Positions 59,354 to 64,000 of a stretch of 64,000 bases of DNA are shown one piece after another. The stretch spans positions 1,674,001 to 1,738,000 of the forward strand of contig OY970262.1 of NCBI GenBank assembly GCA_963715655.1. The letters run 5' to 3'. The notes under the pieces were generated by a model. It was not told the DNA's origin. It ran no database searches and saw nothing but the letters and a program-made list of their open reading frames with translations. The position numbers and the translations under genes are program-made. Origin of the DNA: JANQPD01 sp963715655 (lineage in GTDB: Bacteria > Bacteroidota > Bacteroidia > Flavobacteriales > Schleiferiaceae). The first letter of the stretch is position 1; every line of letters begins with the position of its first letter.

Positions 59354-60226
59354 ATGAATGTAAGATTTTGCTTGTTCTTAAGCTTTTTAGGTTGCACTTT
59401 TTTTATGAACGCCCAGTTTGCGGAGCGTATCGGTTCTGCGCAACCGGGTAATACACCGGGAGCCGGCACGGTGGGAAAACGTATGTTGCAATTTCAGCAA
59501 GGATATACGTTGCTAAATATGCGTTTGGAAGCATCAGAGGATATTACAAATTCAACCCCACCTAGCGCATATTACGGTTATACGCAGCAAGTGCAAAACA
59601 ACACAATCCGCTACGGACTGTTTGAAAGATTTGAGCTGAGAGGCAGAGTAAGCTATCGAAAAACAAATAGTTTATTTTACGGAAGCGAACCTACAGTATC
59701 TCCCAACCCGGAAGAAAGTTTGGATTTTGATTTAGGTTTTAGAGTAAACCTTGTGCATAAGCCAAAAATAGGTTTTGATTTAGCATTGCAGTCCGACTTA
59801 GGCCCTACCTACAATGATTTAGAAGTGAGAGACAGTTATCTAAAGTTCAATAGTTTTCTATTGGCTTCTCAAAGGTTTGCCAAAAACTTTGTATTCACTT
59901 TAAACACAGGGTTTGGCGCTTATGAACTTGGTGATGATGAATTAATCGTAAGGGGTTCTATTCGTTATTTTTGTAAAGATTGGTTGTTTCATGTAGGCTA
60001 TAGCCGAAATCAACGTATTTCAAATGCATCGAATTTAAATTTGTATAGCAACGGGTATTTTTTTGCCATAGCATATCACCTTAATAATGAATTACTTTTG
60101 AACGTGGATTTTCAACATCTACAAGTGCAAAATGGTCAATTTTTTTTAGCGGATGGAAATATAAACGGGGAGCAGTTCTACAATGTAGGTGTAGGTGTTT
60201 CATGGCGAATAAATTTTAGAAATTAA
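59354..60226 (+). CDS. Outer-membrane beta-barrel protein (MetA-pathway/transporter-like)
   Basis: 290 residues. The signal peptide is 'NVRFCLFLSFLGCTFFMNAQ'. The mature part alternates polar and hydrophobic residues in strands ending in aromatic residues, such as 'IRYGLFERFELRGRVSYR', 'FDLGFRVNLVHKPKIGFDLAL' (parts) and 'EQFYNVGVGVSWRINFRN', the last ending close to the C-terminus like a barrel. It resembles the 'phenol MetA degradation' or DUF3187-like barrels. A 12- or 14-strand pore is likely; the solute is unknown. It is first of a five-gene unit and shares one base (TAATG) with the MscS gene. Confidence 0.7.
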   Translation: MNVRFCLFLSFLGCTFFMNAQFAERIGSAQPGNTPGAGTVGKRMLQFQQGYTLLNMRLEASEDITNSTPPSAYYGYTQQVQNNTIRYGLFERFELRGRVSYRKTNSLFYGSEPTVSPNPEESLDFDLGFRVNLVHKPKIGFDLALQSDLGPTYNDLEVRDSYLKFNSFLLASQRFAKNFVFTLNTGFGAYELGDDELIVRGSIRYFCKDWLFHVGYSRNQRISNASNLNLYSNGYFFAIAYHLNNELLLNVDFQHLQVQNGQFFLADGNINGEQFYNVGVGVSWRINFRN

Positions 60227-62004
60227 TGTTCAAAAAACTTTTTGTAGTTACTCTATTTTTCGCAATAAGCACTTTTAGTGCATTTGCCCAACCCGATTCT
60301 TTAGAAGTGCTGCGCGACAGTAGCTTATACGCCAAGCGAGCCAATATTTTACTTGATAAAGATTCCATTTTTACCTTATACGATGTAGTGCATGGCTTTC
60401 ATCCTATTGATAGAGCTGCACTTACCAATCGTCATTTAATTGAGGTAATGGAATTGAAGGATTTTAGTCCTGATAGTTTCAATGTAGCGCCTGTAAATGC
60501 AGGTTTAGTGCGCATTCAATATCGCGATAAGCTTATTAACTACATAACCGCACAAGATGCTGCCTGGTATGATTTACCGCTTACGGATGTAGCCGAAGAT
60601 TATAAAAAATCAATAAGTGCGCGTTGCTTCAAATACGTTTCGGGAGTAGATTTAAAAAACCTGTTGATTCAAATTGGTTTAGCCATTTTAGTGTTGCTTA
60701 TAAGTGGTTTTATTATTAAATATGTAAACCAGTTTTTTAAATTTCTTAGCGTAAGAGTTCTTCGGTTTAAAGGTGTGTATGTAAAGGGAATATCCCTACG
60801 TAATTACGAATTCATTTCAGAAGAACGATTGATGCAAATCGTAGTGGTTGCTGTAAATATTTTACGCATCATTTTTTTAATTTTTTTACTGTATTTAACG
60901 CTTCCAATTCTCTTCAGTATTTTTCCTTGGACGGAAGGAATAGCTAATAAACTTTTTGAGTATGTAGTAAATCCAATATCAGCCGTTATTACAGCTTTTG
61001 TTGCCTACATACCTAATATGTTTAAGATCTTGGTGATATTTTTTGTAATAAGATATCTTTCCCGGGGTGTTAAGTTTTTAGCCAAAGAAGTGGAAGCTGA
61101 AAAGCTAACGCTGCAAGGGTTTTATCCAGACTGGGCGTTACCAACGGCACGAATTTTAAATTTCGTGCTTTATGCATTCATGTTCGTGCTTATTTTTCCA
61201 TTGCTACCAGGGTCAGATAGTCCTGTGTTTAAAGGAGTAACAGTTTTCTTAGGACTTTTAGTTTCTCTTGGGTCGTCATCAGCTATTAGCAATATTGTAG
61301 CTGGTCTAGTAATTACCTATATGCGACCATATAAAATTGGTGATCGGGTGAAAATTGCAGATACGCGTGGAGACATTGTAGAGAAAAACTTATTGGTAAC
61401 GCGTGTACGAACTATTAAAAATGAGTTGATTACTGTACCGAATAGTCAGGTGTTAGCTACTGCCACGATTAATTATAGTGACTCTAGTGCACGTAGTGAT
61501 GGTTTAATTGTACACAGTACTATAACAATAGGTTACGATGTACCGTGGCGTAAAGTGCATCAGTTATTAATAGATGCAGCCTGCACAACGCCTTTTATTG
61601 AAGAGAATCCCAAACCGTTTGTGTTGCAAACTTCGCTTGATGATTTTTACGTGAGTTACCAGATTAATGGATATACCAATATGCCGGCCAAGCAAGCTTT
61701 AATATATTCCGATTTACACGCTATTATTCAAGATAAATTCGCACAAAACGGAGTGGAAATTATGTCGCCACATTACCGAGCAAACCGTGAAGGGCCAGAT
61801 ACCACACCAAAAGAGGAACCACACCAGCCAATGAGTGCTAAATCTAAAAAAGAGGAGAAAGAGCAACCATTAGAGAAAGAAAATAGTATTAAGGAAAATA
61901 CAATACCTCAAGAGCAAAAACCTAAAGATGATACGAGAACGGTAGCGAAGGAGAACTCAAACAACAATACAGAAACTACTACTAATGAAGGTAGCGCTAG
62001 TTGA
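60226..62004 (+). CDS. MscS-type mechanosensitive ion channel with a polar C-terminal tail
   Basis: 592 residues. A Sec signal ('TLFFAISTFSAFAQ') is followed by a soluble periplasmic part and then helices at about 150-330. The MscS pore and beta domain are near 340-420: 'VFLGLLVSLGSSSAISNIVAG' (parts) and 'YKIGDRVKIADTRGDIVEKNLL' (parts), with the 'ITVPNSQVLA' motif. A cytoplasmic cage lies at about 430-530. The last 65 residues are Lys/Glu/Asn-rich and disordered. The channel releases solutes during hypo-osmotic shock. The 3' end runs 20 bases into the dehydrogenase gene. Confidence 0.9.
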   Translation: MFKKLFVVTLFFAISTFSAFAQPDSLEVLRDSSLYAKRANILLDKDSIFTLYDVVHGFHPIDRAALTNRHLIEVMELKDFSPDSFNVAPVNAGLVRIQYRDKLINYITAQDAAWYDLPLTDVAEDYKKSISARCFKYVSGVDLKNLLIQIGLAILVLLISGFIIKYVNQFFKFLSVRVLRFKGVYVKGISLRNYEFISEERLMQIVVVAVNILRIIFLIFLLYLTLPILFSIFPWTEGIANKLFEYVVNPISAVITAFVAYIPNMFKILVIFFVIRYLSRGVKFLAKEVEAEKLTLQGFYPDWALPTARILNFVLYAFMFVLIFPLLPGSDSPVFKGVTVFLGLLVSLGSSSAISNIVAGLVITYMRPYKIGDRVKIADTRGDIVEKNLLVTRVRTIKNELITVPNSQVLATATINYSDSSARSDGLIVHSTITIGYDVPWRKVHQLLIDAACTTPFIEENPKPFVLQTSLDDFYVSYQINGYTNMPAKQALIYSDLHAIIQDKFAQNGVEIMSPHYRANREGPDTTPKEEPHQPMSAKSKKEEKEQPLEKENSIKENTIPQEQKPKDDTRTVAKENSNNNTETTTNEGSAS

Positions 62005-62926
62005 TACCGTTCACCCAGATTTACCAAAGGGTTTAAAGGAACTTGGTTTTACGGTTGTTGAGTTATTCACCGAAACAGACCTTACGTTAATTGAAAAATT
62101 ACAATCCTGTGTAGGAATTATTATTCGCAGTAGATTTCCGCTTACGCGTGATTTTTTAGTACAACTGCCTAATTTACAATTTATTGGTAGAGTAGGGGCG
62201 GGCTTAGAAAATATTGATGAGCAAGCAGCAGAGGAATTAAATATTCAACTATTTAGCGCACCAGAAGGCAATAGAAATGCGGTGGCAGAACATGCCTTAG
62301 GTATGCTTTTAATGTTGTTCAATAATTTAAAAAAAGCAGATACGGAGGTACGCAATGGAAAATGGTTGCGCGAGGAGAACAGAGGTGTTGAAGTAGAGGG
62401 AAAAACAATTGGTATTATTGGTTTCGGTAATATGGGTAGCGCTTTTGCGCGAAAGCTGCGTGGATTTGACGTGAAAATTTTGGCTTACGATAAGTATAAA
62501 ACTGGTTTTGGCACTAATGAAGTAGAGGAAGTAGATTTAAAAACCTTACAAAAAAATGTAAATGTTTTGAGTTTGCATATTCCACAAACCGAAGAAACCA
62601 TAGGTATGGTAAATGATACTTTTATTAGTGCGTTTTCAAAACCATTCTACTTGATTAATACGGCTCGCGGAAAAGTGGTACAAACTGAAGCGCTTGTAAA
62701 TGCGTTAAAATCCGGAAAACTTTTAGGCGCTTGTTTAGACGTTTTAGAATATGAAAAAGCTTCGTTTGAAAGTATGTTTGCACAACAATTACCTACTGAC
62801 TTTACTTATTTAACCAGTGCTAAAAATGTGCTTCTTTCACCTCATATTGCGGGTTGGACAGTAGAGAGCAATCAGAAAATGGCACAGGTACTCTTGAGTA
62901 AAATTGCAAACAGAGAAAAAAGCTAA
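61985..62926 (+). CDS. NAD-dependent 2-hydroxyacid dehydrogenase (phosphoglycerate dehydrogenase-like)
   Basis: 313 residues, a short D-2-hydroxyacid dehydrogenase without an ACT domain. The nucleotide site is 'IGIIGFGNMGSAFARKL'. The catalytic set is Arg in 'LINTARGKVV', Glu in 'CLDVLEYE' and His in 'SPHIAGWT'. 'FIGRVGAGLENID' near residue 70 fits the substrate loop of SerA. It may provide serine via 3-phosphoglycerate, but glyoxylate or hydroxypyruvate reduction is equally possible. The start lies inside the MscS gene, and the small GNAT begins two bases after its stop. Confidence 0.9.
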   Translation: MKVALVDTVHPDLPKGLKELGFTVVELFTETDLTLIEKLQSCVGIIIRSRFPLTRDFLVQLPNLQFIGRVGAGLENIDEQAAEELNIQLFSAPEGNRNAVAEHALGMLLMLFNNLKKADTEVRNGKWLREENRGVEVEGKTIGIIGFGNMGSAFARKLRGFDVKILAYDKYKTGFGTNEVEEVDLKTLQKNVNVLSLHIPQTEETIGMVNDTFISAFSKPFYLINTARGKVVQTEALVNALKSGKLLGACLDVLEYEKASFESMFAQQLPTDFTYLTSAKNVLLSPHIAGWTVESNQKMAQVLLSKIANREKS

Positions 62927-62928
62927 AT

Positions 62929-63213
62929 ATGGAAATAGAACACGTACAAGAAAAAAACGGTGGAGAGTTTATGGTGGACAAGCAAAATGAGAAAGCTGCT
63001 AGTTTAAAGTACTCCTTATTTGATAGCGGGCGTTTGGTAATCAATCATACCGAGGTAAAGCCAAGTTTACAAGGGCAAGGCGTTGCTGGAAAATTAATTG
63101 ATGCAGCCGCTGATTTTGCCCGAGAAAAAAACTTTAAAATTCTACCGGTTTGTCCTTTTGCTAAACGCTATATGCAAGGCAAAAAAGAAAAATACGCGGA
63201 TGTATTGGTATAA
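62929..63213 (+). CDS. Small GNAT-like N-acetyltransferase (YjdJ/GTPBP-type)
   Basis: 94 residues, the compact class of GNAT proteins. 'RLVINHTEVKPSLQGQGVAGKLIDAAADFARE' (parts) is the acetyl-CoA loop with the Q-x-x-G-x-G/A signature, followed by 'ILPVCPFAKRYMQ', the family's C-terminal motif. Substrate unknown; such proteins have been linked to polyamine or protein acetylation only loosely. Two bases separate it from the dehydrogenase, and it overlaps the next gene by 14 bases. Confidence 0.85.
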   Translation: MEIEHVQEKNGGEFMVDKQNEKAASLKYSLFDSGRLVINHTEVKPSLQGQGVAGKLIDAAADFAREKNFKILPVCPFAKRYMQGKKEKYADVLV

Positions 63214-64000
63214 ACTACCCCTTCGTTTTTTACTGTTGTTTGGCGTTTTTACTATTGTATATTCTTGTGGTGGTCCTCCTGAGCAGCACACTTCACAAAT
63301 TTTCAGATTTAATGCGCACAGTGGCATTGCTACTTTAGACCCTGCTTTTGCACGTGATCAATACAGCAATTGGAGTGCTAACTTACTATATAACGGGCTT
63401 ACCCAAATGGACAGAAAATTACGGGTGCAGCCGGCATTAGCCACCCGTTGGGAAATTTTGGATAGTAATACCCGGTACATTTTTCACTTGCGTGATGATG
63501 TTTTCTTTCATAAAAACGTCTGCTTCGGTAAAGACTCTACACGTAAAGTAACGGCACATGATTTTGTGTATAGTTTTGAGCGCTTGCGTTCATCCTCCTT
63601 AGCCGCTCCGGGCAGTTGGGTTTTTGCTAATGTGCAGTCGTTTTCCGCTTTAAGCGATAGCGTTTTGGAAATTAAACTCACCCAGCCTTTTCCACCATTT
63701 TTGGGAATTTTAAGCATGAAATATTGCTCAGTTGTACCCCAAGAAGCAGTAGAATATTATGCCGATGAATTTCGATCAAACCCAGTGGGTACAGGCCCCT
63801 TTTATAAAAAACTGTGGGTAGCCAATGAAAAATTGGTGTTGCGTAAGAATAACGCCTATTGGGAAAACGATAGCACGGGTGTTCAACTGCCTTATTTAGA
63901 AGCGGTAGCAATTTCTTTTATACCCGATAAGCAATCTGCTTTTATGGAATTTGTAAAAGGTAATATGGATTTAGTTTCAGGCATTGACCCATCTTATAAA
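63200..64000 (+). CDS. ABC transporter substrate-binding lipoprotein, family 5 (oligopeptide type; cut by window edge)
   Basis: The frame opens with ATG 63200 and remains open for 267 codons to the window edge. The lipoprotein signal 'PLRFLLLFGVFTIVYSC' ends at Cys23. The mature part shows the family 5 pattern: 'GIATLDPAFARDQYSNW' (hinge start), 'LATRWEILDSNTRYIFHLRDDVFFH' (parts), 'TAHDFVYSFERL' and 'NPVGTGPFY'. Such proteins deliver peptides, nickel or heme to DppBC-type permeases. The rest of the protein lies beyond the window, and no permease or ATPase gene is in view. It overlaps the GNAT gene by 14 bases in another frame. Confidence 0.85.
   Translation, partial: MYWYKLPLRFLLLFGVFTIVYSCGGPPEQHTSQIFRFNAHSGIATLDPAFARDQYSNWSANLLYNGLTQMDRKLRVQPALATRWEILDSNTRYIFHLRDDVFFHKNVCFGKDSTRKVTAHDFVYSFERLRSSSLAAPGSWVFANVQSFSALSDSVLEIKLTQPFPPFLGILSMKYCSVVPQEAVEYYADEFRSNPVGTGPFYKKLWVANEKLVLRKNNAYWENDSTGVQLPYLEAVAISFIPDKQSAFMEFVKGNMDLVSGIDPSYK

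Overview
The window is a densely packed, AT-rich chromosomal segment of a Bacteroidota bacterium, most likely a member of Flavobacteriales. The evidence is a very large secreted protein with a type IX secretion (T9SS) sorting tail, several TAnnTTTG promoter boxes and scarce Shine-Dalgarno sequences. It also carries bacillithiol deacetylase BshB1 and two gene orders I recall as typical of the phylum: parA-parB-DUF5683-dapB-lepB-wbqC and ftsK-lolA-lptG-ribBA. I see no tRNA, rRNA, CRISPR array, phage gene or complete insertion sequence. The genus cannot be told from the sequence.

Layout. 1-330: start of clpB (minus, cut by the window edge). 489-5387: T9SS cargo protein. 5486-8326: acylpyruvase-like enzyme, DEDDh exonuclease and a 2-oxoacid dehydrogenase E2 (all minus). 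8429-12373: recR followed by two membrane glycosyltransferases (minus). 12440-18754: symporter, MsrB, hydrolase, FKBP isomerase, then a light-related block of a cluster-less bacterial (6-4) photolyase homologue, a hidden 42-residue DUF2256 protein and a DASH cryptochrome. A hybrid histidine kinase follows at 18782-21253. 21250-25086: hydrolase, RluF, a lipoprotein, an ATP-grasp-like protein and ndk, with a MITE-like element at 24444-24643. 25271-33081: an abundant-looking lipoprotein, bshB1, glycosyltransferase, DinB, M3 peptidase, rsmA and mgtE. 33433-36573: a solitary PLD nuclease-helicase-DUF3427 protein between gene-poor flanks, the best candidate for accessory or defence cargo. 36851-45147: carboxylase beta subunit, SH3 protein, then wbqC, lepB, dapB, DUF5683, parB and parA. 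45336-48005: FMN reductase and an LpoB/COG3014 lipoprotein pair. 48273-56363: ribBA, two glycosyltransferases, lptG, lolA and ftsK. 56946-59204: DUF2339 membrane protein. 59354-64000: tight operon of outer-membrane barrel, MscS channel, 2-hydroxyacid dehydrogenase, small GNAT and a peptide-binding lipoprotein cut by the right edge.

The most unusual signals are: (1) arrays of 7-bp tandem units at several loci, two of them inside the wbqC reading frame and one supplying the stop codon of the DUF2339 gene; (2) a roughly 200-bp MITE-like element with a strong hairpin core; (3) a photolyase homologue that seems to have lost all four Fe-S ligands, next to DUF2256 and CryDASH; (4) a RibBA whose GTP cyclohydrolase II half lacks its zinc cysteines; (5) a GT2 protein fused to a remnant phosphoglycosyl transferase. 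No clearly new multi-gene system is evident. Family assignments are by eye and from memory; no search was run.
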